The notes under the pieces were generated by a model that saw nothing but the letters and a program-made list of their open reading frames with translations, was not told where the DNA came from and ran no database searches. A DNA stretch of 64,000 nt from Streptomyces atratus (GTDB lineage Bacteria; Actinomycetota; Actinomycetes; Streptomycetales; Streptomycetaceae): positions 1 to 64,000 of the forward strand of contig NZ_FPJO01000025.1 of the NCBI RefSeq assembly GCF_900119365.1, read 5' to 3'. The stretch's first letter is position 1. Every line of letters begins with the position of its first letter. Position numbers and translations under genes: made by a program. This document shows, one piece after another, positions 1 to 7,647 of this stretch.

Positions 1-233
1 GGCTCGGCCCAGCCCCGGTCCAACGCTGCGTACAGAGCACCATGCCCACGCCGGTGCTCGAGGGCCAGCGACAGTTCGACCAGGGTCTTCACCGGCCCGT
101 CCGCGCACAGCACCGCGTCCGTGAGCTCGAAGAGTGCATCCGCGCGGGCGTAAAGGCACTCGTAGAACTCGACCCGAAAGCGGGACAAGACATCCAACGC
201 CTCGCCTGCGGGCCCTGGGAGAGGGAGACTCAT
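1..233 (-). CDS. Transposase N-terminus, cut by the window edge
   Basis: The reverse strand reads openly from an ATG at 233 to the left edge, giving 77 residues that begin MSLPLPGPAGEALDVLSRF and continue through EFYECLYARADALFEL and LVELSLALEHRRGHGALY. I recognise this N-terminus as that of a transposase widespread in Streptomyces (IS701-like, NF041680-type); this is from memory. The catalytic region lies outside the window, so I cannot tell whether the element is intact. An inverted repeat at 239-294 lies directly upstream and may be the element end. No clear Shine-Dalgarno is visible. Confidence 0.75.
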   Translation of the reverse strand, partial: MSLPLPGPAGEALDVLSRFRVEFYECLYARADALFELTDAVLCADGPVKTLVELSLALEHRRGHGALYAALDRGWAE

Positions 234-238
234 ACGCA

Positions 239-294
239 GCGGCCGTTCTCTCGTGCTTCGTGACTCGACATCTCGAAGCGTGGAGAACGGCCGC
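239..294. repeat. Nested inverted repeat upstream of the transposase, possible element end
   Basis: A perfect 12-bp arm at 239-250 (GCGGCCGTTCTC) is matched by its complement at 283-294. A second perfect 6-bp pair lies inside it (255-260 with 274-279) around a 13-nt centre. The pair lies 5 bp upstream of the transposase start, so it may be a terminal or subterminal transposase site. A transcription terminator is a less likely alternative. Confidence 0.6.
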
Positions 295-432
295 CTCCGC
301 TGTCCCGGGAAGAACCGCAGATCAGCAGGTTGGGTGACAGGCGAGGATAAACGTCAAGCTAAGGGGCCGGGCCTTCGCACGCAGTGCGGTGGCCCGGCGG
401 CCGCCCTTGTCGATCCGTCCCCGGAGATTGTC

Positions 433-1239
433 ATGAACGCGCTGCCTGTCACCCCGCTCCCCGTCGCCCCCGCCGTTCCCGCGCAGCCCGTCGCCCCCTC
501 CCCGCCGCGCTACAGGGTCTCCCTCGCTGCCGGCCGGGACGAGGTCCGCGCCGCCCAGCGGCTGCGCCACCTGGTCTTCGCCGGTGAGCTCGGCGCCAGG
601 CTGGAAGGACCCGAACCCGGCCTGGACAGCGATGAGTTCGACGCGTACTGCGACCATCTGCTGGTACGGGAGGAGTCCACCGGCGATGTCGTCGCCACCT
701 ACCGGGTACTGCCGCCCGACCGGGCACGGATCGCCGGGCGCCTCTACGCGGAGAGCGAGTTCGACCTCCGGCGGCTCGGCCCGATCCGCGACGACCTGGT
801 CGAGGTCGGACGTTCCTGCGTCCACCCGGCCCACCGCGACGGCGCCGTCATAGCGCTGATCTGGGCCGGACTCGCCCGCTACATGGAACGCACCGGGCAC
901 AACTGGCTGGCCGGCTGCTGCTCGATCCCCCTCGCCGACGGCGGCGCCGCGGCAGCCGGCGCATGGGAGACCGTACGGACCAAGCACCTGGCTCCCGAGG
1001 ACCACTGGGTCACCCCGCACCGCCTCTGGCAGCCCACCGGGGCAGGAGCCCCGGCACCCACCGGGTTCGCCGCGCTCCCTCCGCTGCTCCGCGGCTATCT
1101 GCGCCTGGGCGCCCGGGTGTGCGGGGCGCCCGCCCATGACCCCGACTTCAACGTCGCCGACCTGTACGTACTGCTGTCGCTGCGCCGCACCGACCCGCGC
1201 TACCTGCGCCACTTCCTCGCCCTCGCACCGCTGCGATGA
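433..1239 (+). CDS. olsB: OlsB-like acyl-ACP:ornithine N-acyltransferase (GNAT fold)
   Basis: A 268-residue protein of the hemolysin/OlsB acyltransferase family. These enzymes transfer a 3-hydroxyacyl group from ACP to the alpha-amino group of ornithine, making lyso-ornithine lipid. The family core is visible: AAQRLRHLVFAGELG, then DEFDAYCDHLLV, YRVLP and VEVGRSCVHP, and a C-terminal HDPDFNVADLYVLL block. The ATG at 433 is chosen over longer in-frame starts because GGAG sits just upstream and the earlier sequence is low-complexity. The stop overlaps the next start (ATGA), so translation is probably coupled to the OlsA-like acyltransferase. Phosphorus limitation is the usual inducer in other bacteria, but no Pho box was recognised here. 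Confidence 0.82.
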   Translation: MNALPVTPLPVAPAVPAQPVAPSPPRYRVSLAAGRDEVRAAQRLRHLVFAGELGARLEGPEPGLDSDEFDAYCDHLLVREESTGDVVATYRVLPPDRARIAGRLYAESEFDLRRLGPIRDDLVEVGRSCVHPAHRDGAVIALIWAGLARYMERTGHNWLAGCCSIPLADGGAAAAGAWETVRTKHLAPEDHWVTPHRLWQPTGAGAPAPTGFAALPPLLRGYLRLGARVCGAPAHDPDFNVADLYVLLSLRRTDPRYLRHFLALAPLR

Positions 1240-2144
1240 ACCCCTGGCTGCCCACCGCACCCTGTACCCCGCGCGACTGCGCCGGCCACGAGGGCCGGGT
1301 GCGGGGCCGCCCGGCCGCCGTGGCCCTGCTGCTCGCCGGATGCGCCTGCATCCTGGCCGGTGCGCTGGGTGCCCCGTTCGCGGCGATGCTCGGCGCGGCA
1401 CGGCGGGAACGGCTGATCCGGCGCTGGGCGCACGGCGTCGTGCGCGCCTTCGGGGTGCGGGTGCGGATCGTCGGCACACCCGCGGTGCCCGACGCGACGG
1501 CCGGGGCACCGGGCGCGCTCGTGGTCGCGAACCACATCTCCTGGCTGGACATCCCGCTCGTCGCGGCCGTGTTTCCCGGCCGGATGCTGGCCAAGAGCGA
1601 GATCCGCGACTGGCCGCTGCTCGGCCCGCTCGCGGCACGGGGCGGCACGCTCTTCGTCGAACGCGACCGCCTGCGCGCGCTGCCCGCGACCGTGCGCACC
1701 ATCGGGGCGGCGCTGCACGGCGGTTCACGCGTGGTCGTCTTCCCGGAGGGCACCACCTGGTGCGGGCGCGGCCGCGGTGGCCGGTTCGGGCCCGCCGCCT
1801 TCCAGGCCGCGATCGACGCGGACGCCACGGTACGTCCGGTACGCATCAGCTACCGCGCCGCACCGGCGGAAGACGCCGCACCGGCGGAAGACACCGCACC
1901 GGCGGAAGACACCGCACCGGCGGAACACACTGCCCCGGCCGGTGCGGCCGCTTTCGTCGGCGACGATCCGCTCATCGCCTCACTGTGGCGGGTGGTGACG
2001 GCGGCCGGCCTGACCGCCGAGATCCGCGTCCTGCCGCCGATCCCGGCGCGTGGCCTGCCCGACCGCCGTGCCCTGGCCCGCCGCGCTCAGACCGCCGTCG
2101 CCAACGAGAGCGCGAACCGGCCGCCGGAATCCGTCCACCACTGA
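1236..2144 (+). CDS. olsA: OlsA-like 1-acyl-sn-glycerol-3-phosphate acyltransferase family protein
   Basis: A 302-residue PlsC-domain membrane acyltransferase. Family motifs are present: NHISWLD (HX4D catalytic motif) near residue 103, then FVERDR and FPEGTTW. An N-terminal hydrophobic segment (AAVALLLAGCACILAGAL) should anchor it in the membrane. Its position after an OlsB-like gene, with a 4-bp overlap, argues that it O-acylates lyso-ornithine lipid to ornithine lipid rather than acting in bulk phospholipid synthesis. A tandem 18-bp repeat inserts an acidic PAED(T/A)A tract at about residues 209-232. The 3' end overlaps the convergent egtD by 58 bp. Confidence 0.82.
   Translation: MNPWLPTAPCTPRDCAGHEGRVRGRPAAVALLLAGCACILAGALGAPFAAMLGAARRERLIRRWAHGVVRAFGVRVRIVGTPAVPDATAGAPGALVVANHISWLDIPLVAAVFPGRMLAKSEIRDWPLLGPLAARGGTLFVERDRLRALPATVRTIGAALHGGSRVVVFPEGTTWCGRGRGGRFGPAAFQAAIDADATVRPVRISYRAAPAEDAAPAEDTAPAEDTAPAEHTAPAGAAAFVGDDPLIASLWRVVTAAGLTAEIRVLPPIPARGLPDRRALARRAQTAVANESANRPPESVHH
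1860..1931 (+). repeat. Four tandem 18-bp repeats inside the OlsA-like gene
   Basis: Copies at 1860-1877, 1878-1895, 1896-1913 and 1914-1931 follow the unit GCACCGGCGGAAGACACC with few changes. In frame they encode APAED(A/T) four times, an alanine/proline/acid spacer. The length of 18 bp keeps the frame, so copy number could vary between strains without breaking the gene. Confidence 0.9.
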
Positions 2145-3049
2145 TCCAGCCGCAGACCGGCCGAGCCGAGTTCCGCCCGGACCCCCTCCTGGCGGAACTT
2201 GGCCGACACCTCCGTCCGCAGCTCCTCACCGGCCTCGAAGGACACCACCAGATCCAGGTCCGGGATCTTCACGGCGTGCGCCCGACGGGCCCGCAGCCGC
2301 ATCTCGATCCATTCGTGCTCCGGGTCCCACAGCGCCACATGGTCGAAACCGTCCGGGTCGAAGTCCGCGCCCAACTCCCGGTTCACGACCCGCAGTACGT
2401 TCCTGTTGAACTCCGCGGTCACCCCGGCCGCGTCGTCGTACGCGGCGACCAGCAGCTTCTCCTCCTTCACCAGATCGGTGCCGAGCAGCAGCGCGTCGCC
2501 CGGGGAGAGCAGTGACCGTACGGACTTCAGGAACACCGCCCGCTCGTCGGGCAGCAGATTGCCGATCGTGCCGCCCAGGAACGCGATCAGTCCGGGCCCC
2601 GGCGTTCCCGGCAGCGCGAGTCCGCCGGTGAAATCGGCGATCAGGGCGTGCACGGAGAGCTCGGGCCGCTGCGCGAGGAGGGCCTCGGCGGCACCGCGCA
2701 GCGCGCTCTCGCTCACATCGACCGGTACGTAACTGTGCAGTGCGGGCAGCGCGTCCAGCAGGTGCCGGGTCTTCTCGGACGATCCGGACCCCAGCTCGAT
2801 CAGAGTCCGCGCCCCGGACACCCGGGCGATCTCGTCGGCGCGGTCGATCAGGATCTCGCGCTCGGCGCGGGTCGGGTAGTACTCGGGCAGCCGGGTGATC
2901 TCCTCGAACAGCTCACTGCCGTGCGCGTCGTAGAACCACTTGGGCGGCAGTGTCTTCGGGTACCGGGTCAGACCGTGCAGGACATCGGCGCGCAGCGCCG
3001 CGTCCGTCGCGTCCACCGGCAGGGTACGGGTCAGCAGAAAGGGACTCAC
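2087..3049 (-). CDS. egtD: Histidine N-alpha-methyltransferase EgtD
   Basis: A 320-residue SAM-dependent enzyme that trimethylates histidine to hercynine, the committed ergothioneine step. Recognisable features are PKTLPPKWFYDAHGSELFEEI near the start, the LPEYYPTRAEREIL block, and the SAM loop ELGSGSSEKTRHLLDAL. Length fits the family (about 320). The start is GTG and overlaps the egtC stop by 4 bp (GTGA), so it is the last gene of a translationally coupled egtABCD operon. Its 3' end runs 58 bp into the convergent olsA-like gene with no room for a terminator, so antisense overlap of the two transcripts is expected. Confidence 0.95.
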   Translation of the reverse strand: MSPFLLTRTLPVDATDAALRADVLHGLTRYPKTLPPKWFYDAHGSELFEEITRLPEYYPTRAEREILIDRADEIARVSGARTLIELGSGSSEKTRHLLDALPALHSYVPVDVSESALRGAAEALLAQRPELSVHALIADFTGGLALPGTPGPGLIAFLGGTIGNLLPDERAVFLKSVRSLLSPGDALLLGTDLVKEEKLLVAAYDDAAGVTAEFNRNVLRVVNRELGADFDPDGFDHVALWDPEHEWIEMRLRARRAHAVKIPDLDLVVSFEAGEELRTEVSAKFRQEGVRAELGSAGLRLDQWWTDSGGRFALSLATAV

Positions 3050-3801
3050 TCGGCGGGCTCCTTGAGCGGGGTCAGCAGAACGTCGGTGCGGGTCGCCGTC
3101 AACAAGGTGCGGTCGGGAACCGCGCGCCAGCGCGGATCGTCGTCGTAGGGCTCCGAGGCCACGACCGTGCGCACGCCCGGCTCGGCGAGATACGACAGTG
3201 TGTCGCCCCAGGCCGTCGCGACGATCGTCGAACCGTCGGTCAGCAGCAGATTCAGCCGGGAACCCGGCGCCGCGGCCGCCACGTCGAGCACGGTGTCGGC
3301 GACGGCCTGCGGCAGTGCGTCGCCGTCGGCCAGACGGTGCCGGACGAGGGCCCAGACCAGGGCCGAGTCGCAGCGCGCGGTGAGGGCGAGCAGCTCGGCC
3401 GGCGGCAGCGCCGCGGCGAGCGGGGCCACGGAGTGCGGCCAGCCCTTCACCGCACCGTTGTGGCTGAACAGCAGCGGCCCGGCGGCGAACGGCGCGGCCG
3501 CCGCCTCACCGTCCGCGCCCGCCTCGGTGGCATCACGGACGGCGGCGAGCAGCGCCGTGCTGCGCACCACCCTGGCCAGGTCGGCGAAGGTCTCGTCGCC
3601 CCAGACCGGGCCCCGGCGCCGGTACCGTCCGGGCACCGGATCGCCGTCCGCGTACCAGCCGACGCCGAAGCCGTCCGCGTTGACCGTCCCGTACCGCTGG
3701 TGTCTGGGCGCCCAGGACTGGCGCACGAGTGAGTACGGCGGTCGCTTCAGTAGCTCCCCGAGCGGCACCGGCGGTCCCAGGTAAGCAATATGACGGCACA
3801 T
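3046..3801 (-). CDS. egtC: Gamma-glutamyl hercynylcysteine sulfoxide amidohydrolase EgtC
   Basis: A 251-residue class II glutamine-amidotransferase-fold (Ntn) hydrolase. The N-terminus MCRHIAYLGPP places the nucleophile at Cys2, exposed after Met removal. VNADGFGVGWY and FSHNGAVKG are typical of the family. It removes glutamate from gamma-glutamyl-hercynylcysteine sulfoxide. The start is fixed by the MCRH motif; the open frame extends far upstream, but that sequence is shadow of egtB. Its start shares one base with the egtB stop (TGATG), and its stop overlaps egtD. Confidence 0.93.
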   Translation of the reverse strand: MCRHIAYLGPPVPLGELLKRPPYSLVRQSWAPRHQRYGTVNADGFGVGWYADGDPVPGRYRRRGPVWGDETFADLARVVRSTALLAAVRDATEAGADGEAAAAPFAAGPLLFSHNGAVKGWPHSVAPLAAALPPAELLALTARCDSALVWALVRHRLADGDALPQAVADTVLDVAAAAPGSRLNLLLTDGSTIVATAWGDTLSYLAEPGVRTVVASEPYDDDPRWRAVPDRTLLTATRTDVLLTPLKEPAE

Positions 3802-5144
3802 CAGGCATCCCTCGCGGTGCGGAAACCGGAGAAGATCTGGCGCCGTACCGGCAGGTCCCAGTTGCGGAACGTGCCCCGGCACGCCACCGGGTCCACGGCG
3901 AACGAACCACCGCGCAGCACCTTGTGGGCCGGCCCGAAGAACACCTCGGAGTACTCGCGGTACGGGAACGCCGAGAAGCCGGGATAGGGAAGGAAGTCGC
4001 TCGACGTCCACTCCCACACGTCGCCGATCAACTGCCGTGCACCGTAGGGGGACCGGCCCTGCGCATACGTCCCCACGGGCGCGGGGCGCAGATGGCGCTG
4101 ACCCAGGTTGGCCAGCTCGGGTGCCGGGTCCTCGTCGCCCCAGGGATAGCGCCGGGAACGCTCCGACACCGGGTCGTGGCGCGCCGCCTTCTCCCACTCC
4201 GCTTCGGTGGGCAGCCGGCGCCCGGCCCAGCGGGCGAACGCGTCCGCCTCGTACCAGCTGACATGGAGCACCGGCTCGTCGCCGGGCACCACCTCGGTGA
4301 CCCCGAAGCGGCGGCGCAGCCACTGACCGGCGTCCCGGTGCCAGAACAGCGGAGCGGTCAGTTCGTGCTCACGGACCATCACCCACCCCTCGGGCGCCCA
4401 CCAGCGCCGCTCGGTGTAGCCCCCGTCCTCGATGAACTCCTGGTACGCGCCGCAGGTGACCGGGGTCGTGTCGATGAGGAAACCCGGCACGTCACGCACA
4501 TGCGCCGGGCGTTCGTTGTCCAGGGCCCACGGCTCGGCGGAGGTCCCCATGGTGAACGGGCCGCCCGGGACCAGGACCTCCGCGGGCAGGCCCGCCGCGT
4601 CGGTGGGGGCGGGCGGTACGGGTGCGGCCAGCACGGCCGGCCCCGATCGGAGCTGATGGGTGATCAGCATCGTTTCGTCGTGTTGCTGTTCGTGCTGGGC
4701 GATCATGCCGAAGGCGAACCCGGCCCGCACCAGCGGGCGGCCGCCGTCGAGCGCGGTGCCGTCGAGTACGTCCAGGGCCCGGCCGCGTACCTCCGCGGCG
4801 TACGCACGTGCCTCGGCGGGGGCCAGCAGCGGCAGCGAGGGGCGGGTCGCCCGGGGATGTTCGAAGGCGTCGTACAGTCCGTCGATCTCCGGGCGCATCG
4901 CCTCCCGCCCGGCCACCCCGCGCAGCAGCCACAGCTCCTCCTGATTGCCGATGTGCGCGAGGTCCCAGACCAGCGGGGACATCAACGGCGAGTGCTGGGC
5001 GGTCAGTTCGTGGTCGTCCACGCTGTCGGTGAGCAGCGCGGTACGTTCGCGGGCGGTGAGCAGTGCGGCGAGGGCGCGCTGCCGGAGCGCCTCGGCGTCC
5101 GCCTCCCGGGGCGCGGAGCCGGAGGGAGTGGGGGAGTGGGTCAT
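3801..5144 (-). CDS. egtB: Hercynine oxygenase (sulfoxide synthase) EgtB
   Basis: A 447-residue non-haem iron enzyme joining hercynine and gamma-glutamylcysteine with O2. The N-terminal DinB-like part carries likely iron ligands in DLAHIGNQEE and QHEQQHDET. The C-terminal formylglycine-generating-enzyme-like half shows VPGGPFTMGTS, RRLPTEAEWEKAARHD, GDVWEWTSSDF and VLRGGSFA. The start chosen is the ATG at 5144, overlapping the egtA stop by 4 bp (ATGA); an upstream in-frame start would invade egtA. It belongs to the egtABCD operon. Confidence 0.94.
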   Translation of the reverse strand: MTHSPTPSGSAPREADAEALRQRALAALLTARERTALLTDSVDDHELTAQHSPLMSPLVWDLAHIGNQEELWLLRGVAGREAMRPEIDGLYDAFEHPRATRPSLPLLAPAEARAYAAEVRGRALDVLDGTALDGGRPLVRAGFAFGMIAQHEQQHDETMLITHQLRSGPAVLAAPVPPAPTDAAGLPAEVLVPGGPFTMGTSAEPWALDNERPAHVRDVPGFLIDTTPVTCGAYQEFIEDGGYTERRWWAPEGWVMVREHELTAPLFWHRDAGQWLRRRFGVTEVVPGDEPVLHVSWYEADAFARWAGRRLPTEAEWEKAARHDPVSERSRRYPWGDEDPAPELANLGQRHLRPAPVGTYAQGRSPYGARQLIGDVWEWTSSDFLPYPGFSAFPYREYSEVFFGPAHKVLRGGSFAVDPVACRGTFRNWDLPVRRQIFSGFRTARDA

Positions 5145-6460
5145 GAGCGGGGCCCATCGCAGTGGTGGCCCGGACCGCCGGGCACAACCGGCGCCAGCAG
5201 TTCGGGAAGATCGTCGGCCGGACATCGGCCCCTGGCCACGAAGCGGTCGTTGAAGCCGGCCACGGCGTCCTGCACGGCCGTCGAGGCTCCGATCCGGGGC
5301 AGCGCCTCCAGCGCGGCCCGGAAGCAGGTGGCCGCGGCCGCCCGCAGCTCGGGGTCGGCCAGGCCGTCACGAGCGGCGCCGACCCAGAGCGGATTGCGTG
5401 GCGCCGGCTGTGCCCCGGCCGTCTCGGCCAGTGGTTTCACGGTGCGGTACACGGTCTCGGCGGCCTCCGGGTCGTCGAACAGGGCAGTGGTGACGGCGAG
5501 CGGCACCAGCCACCCGTCCGCACCGTGCTGTGCGTCGATCATGCGCAGCTCCAGATGACCGCGCGGGCGCACGGGCGGGAAGAGCGTGCTGATGTGGTAG
5601 TCGAGATCGGCGCGCACCGGTGCTCTGGGCGCGCCGGTGCGGATCCAGTCGCGAAACGTCAGCCCCCGCGGCACGGCCCATGGGCCCGCGTCGTCCCGGA
5701 TGCACAGCACCGGGGTGTCCAGCACATGCGCGGTCCAGGCCTCGCGCGGCGGCAGACCGCCGGACGGTGCCAGGGGCCGCCACGGGTCGAGGTCGGCCCA
5801 GAGCGACTGCCGGGTGGACCGCCACGGTGTCGGGCGTCCGAGCCGCAGGGGCGAGTTCGCGAACGCCGCCACCAGGACCGCGCCCAGCAGATGGCACAGC
5901 TGCCAGCGCCGCCCGTACCCGAGCGGACCGGGCTCCTCCTCTCCGGCGTCCAGACAGACCTGGACGGACGCGGTGGTGCACATCATGGCGCGACCGGCCG
6001 GGCCCGACCGGTCGAACGAGGCCTCCATGGCGTCGTAGCGGGGCTCGCGCAGCAGCCGGCGCGGGGAGTGCCACGGGTCGACGCCGATACCGACCGGCGC
6101 GAGCCCCACCCGATGCAGGGCGTCACGTACCGCGGTGAGATCGGCGGCGGTGGCTTCGACACACGCCATGAGGGAGTCGGCGGGGCGCGAGCTGAGCTCC
6201 AGCTGGCCGCCGGGTTCGAAGGTGAGCGCCGCGCTCAGGGGCAGGGCCCGGAGGATGCCGGCGGCCGCTTCGAGACGGTGGTGCGGGACGGGAACGCGGG
6301 GATGATCCCGGTCGTGGATGAGCCATTCGAGTTCGACGCCGACCTTGCGGGGCGGTCCCGTCTTGAAACAGATGCAGCGCAGTAAATCCTCGGCCTCGCC
6401 CTCGCCCAGGGGCGGGCACTGGCCGGGCGGACCGTGGCCGCCGGGTGTGTCGTACGACAT
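5141..6460 (-). CDS. egtA: Glutamate-cysteine ligase EgtA
   Basis: A 439-residue ATP-dependent ligase of the actinobacterial GCS2/EgtA type. It supplies gamma-glutamylcysteine to EgtB. VGVELEWLIHD near residue 40, LTFEPGGQLELSS, and the C-terminal HLELRMIDAQ block support the family. It is the first gene of egtABCD and is divergent from a PARG-like gene at 6609. The 148-bp gap between them should hold both promoters. No egtE (PLP C-S lyase) accompanies the operon in this window. Confidence 0.92.
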   Translation of the reverse strand: MSYDTPGGHGPPGQCPPLGEGEAEDLLRCICFKTGPPRKVGVELEWLIHDRDHPRVPVPHHRLEAAAGILRALPLSAALTFEPGGQLELSSRPADSLMACVEATAADLTAVRDALHRVGLAPVGIGVDPWHSPRRLLREPRYDAMEASFDRSGPAGRAMMCTTASVQVCLDAGEEEPGPLGYGRRWQLCHLLGAVLVAAFANSPLRLGRPTPWRSTRQSLWADLDPWRPLAPSGGLPPREAWTAHVLDTPVLCIRDDAGPWAVPRGLTFRDWIRTGAPRAPVRADLDYHISTLFPPVRPRGHLELRMIDAQHGADGWLVPLAVTTALFDDPEAAETVYRTVKPLAETAGAQPAPRNPLWVGAARDGLADPELRAAAATCFRAALEALPRIGASTAVQDAVAGFNDRFVARGRCPADDLPELLAPVVPGGPGHHCDGPRS

Positions 6461-6608
6461 GCCGGGCCTCCTTTTCTCGGTGCCTCCCCATCACCCAAAC
6501 CCTTACGGATGGATCGCACAAGGGTGCCCCTCTGCGACGGAAATCCGGTTGCGTCCATGCCGCCGGACCGCCGAGCATGCCCCGTATGCACCACACGGGG
6601 GAGTACCG

Positions 6609-7430
6609 ATGAGCGCACGACTGCGCGGCATCGCGCGTGAGACCGAGGCCATCGTCGAGGCCGGCCACTACCGTACGAATGACGGACGCGAGGTGAGCAT
6701 CGAGCGTGCGCTGACCACCGCACTCTCGGGGACCAGGCTGTACGGCCCGGAGCCGGTGCCGGTCGCGGCGCTCGACTCCGACCGCACACCGGTGGTCGAG
6801 GTCACCGGCGAGAGCAGCCTGCAGGCGGCGTGCCGGATGACCGGCGAAGACCCCGGCAAGGTCGCCGTGCTGAACTATGCCTCCGCCCGCAATCCCGGCG
6901 GCGGCTACCTCAACGGCGCGCAGGCCCAGGAAGAAGCCCTGTGCCGGGGCTCCGCCCTCTACGCCACGCTGCTGCGCGCCCCCGGCTACTACGCCCACCA
7001 CCGCGCCGAACGCAGCGCCTTCTACACCGACCGGGTGATTCACTCACCGGGCGTACCGGTGTTCCGCGACGACCGGGGGCGGCTGCTAGACACCCCGTAC
7101 ACCGCGGGCTTCCTGACTTCCCCGGCGCCCAACGCCGGAGTCATCCGCAGCCGCACCCCCGAGGAGGCCCACCGCATCCCCGCCGTGCTCGCCTCCCGGG
7201 CGGAACGGGTGCTGGAGGTCGCCGCGGTGCGCGGGTACCGCAGGCTGGTGCTGGGCGCCTGGGGCTGTGGTGTGTTCCGCAACGATCCGGCGCAGGTGGC
7301 CGGTGCGTTCCGGACGCTGCTCCTCGACGGCGGCAGGTTCGCCGGCCACTTCGAGCAGATCGTCTTCGGCATCCTCGACCGCAGCCCCGAATCCACCACC
7401 CGGTCTGCCTTCGATCGGGCGTTCGGCTAG
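6609..7430 (+). CDS. TIGR02452 family protein, microbial PARG-like macrodomain
   Basis: A 273-residue protein of the DUF2263/TIGR02452 group, related to bacterial poly(ADP-ribose) glycohydrolases. The signature loop is visible as NYASARNPGGGYLNGAQAQEEALCR, matching the PARG GGG-X(6-8)-QEE catalytic pattern. A second block, LVLGAWGCGVFRNDPAQVA, follows near the C-terminus. The ATG at 6609 is chosen because a GGGGGAG sequence precedes it and homologues begin near MSARLR; upstream in-frame sequence belongs to the intergenic region. It would hydrolyse ADP-ribose polymers or related ADP-ribosyl adducts. The link with egtA may only be adjacency. Confidence 0.85.
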   Translation: MSARLRGIARETEAIVEAGHYRTNDGREVSIERALTTALSGTRLYGPEPVPVAALDSDRTPVVEVTGESSLQAACRMTGEDPGKVAVLNYASARNPGGGYLNGAQAQEEALCRGSALYATLLRAPGYYAHHRAERSAFYTDRVIHSPGVPVFRDDRGRLLDTPYTAGFLTSPAPNAGVIRSRTPEEAHRIPAVLASRAERVLEVAAVRGYRRLVLGAWGCGVFRNDPAQVAGAFRTLLLDGGRFAGHFEQIVFGILDRSPESTTRSAFDRAFG

Positions 7431-7552
7431 TGCGATGCGTGTGCGGCGCGACCAGCCTTGCGCGGGTCGGCCTCGGTGGTGGCGGCCGGGCCGGTGCGGC
7501 CCGGGAAGTCCGTCGAGCTGTCGATGGTGTCGTCACGGTGCTGGATGGTCAT
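7427..7552 (-). CDS. Possible 41-residue protein, unrecognised
   Basis: An open frame starting MTIQHRDDTIDSSTDF and ending RKAGRAAHASH, hydrophilic with no membrane segment. Its stop overlaps the end of the convergent PARG-like gene by 4 bp. The base just before the ATG is G-rich (TTGGGG), but the spacing is poor for a ribosome-binding site. It could be chance. Conservation in other Streptomyces would be needed to accept it. Confidence 0.3.
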   Translation of the reverse strand: MTIQHRDDTIDSSTDFPGRTGPAATTEADPRKAGRAAHASH

Positions 7553-7591
7553 CCCCAACACCGTAGGACCTGGAGGGCCGACTTCATGGAG

Positions 7592-7638
7592 CGGTGGCCG
7601 GTGCGCGCCCCGGACCGAGGAGCGCGCACCGGCCACCG
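7592..7638. terminator. Strong hairpin between convergent genes
   Basis: A perfect 17-bp stem (7592-7608 pairing with 7622-7638) encloses a 13-nt loop. It lies 10 bp past the flotillin stop on the minus strand and about 160 bp past the PARG-like stop on the plus strand, so it can end transcription from either side. There is no T tract, as is usual in Streptomyces. Confidence 0.85.
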
Positions 7639-7647
7639 CCGGACCGG

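Noticed and set aside
322..1728. A 468-codon open frame on the minus strand across the olsB-olsA region
   Set aside because: It is Arg/Gly/Pro-rich, matches no family and lies opposite two well-supported genes; typical antisense shadow in high-GC DNA.
3046..4323. A longer egtC reading frame of 425 codons
   Set aside because: The extra N-terminus is out-of-frame egtB sequence. The Cys2 nucleophile requires the start at 3801.
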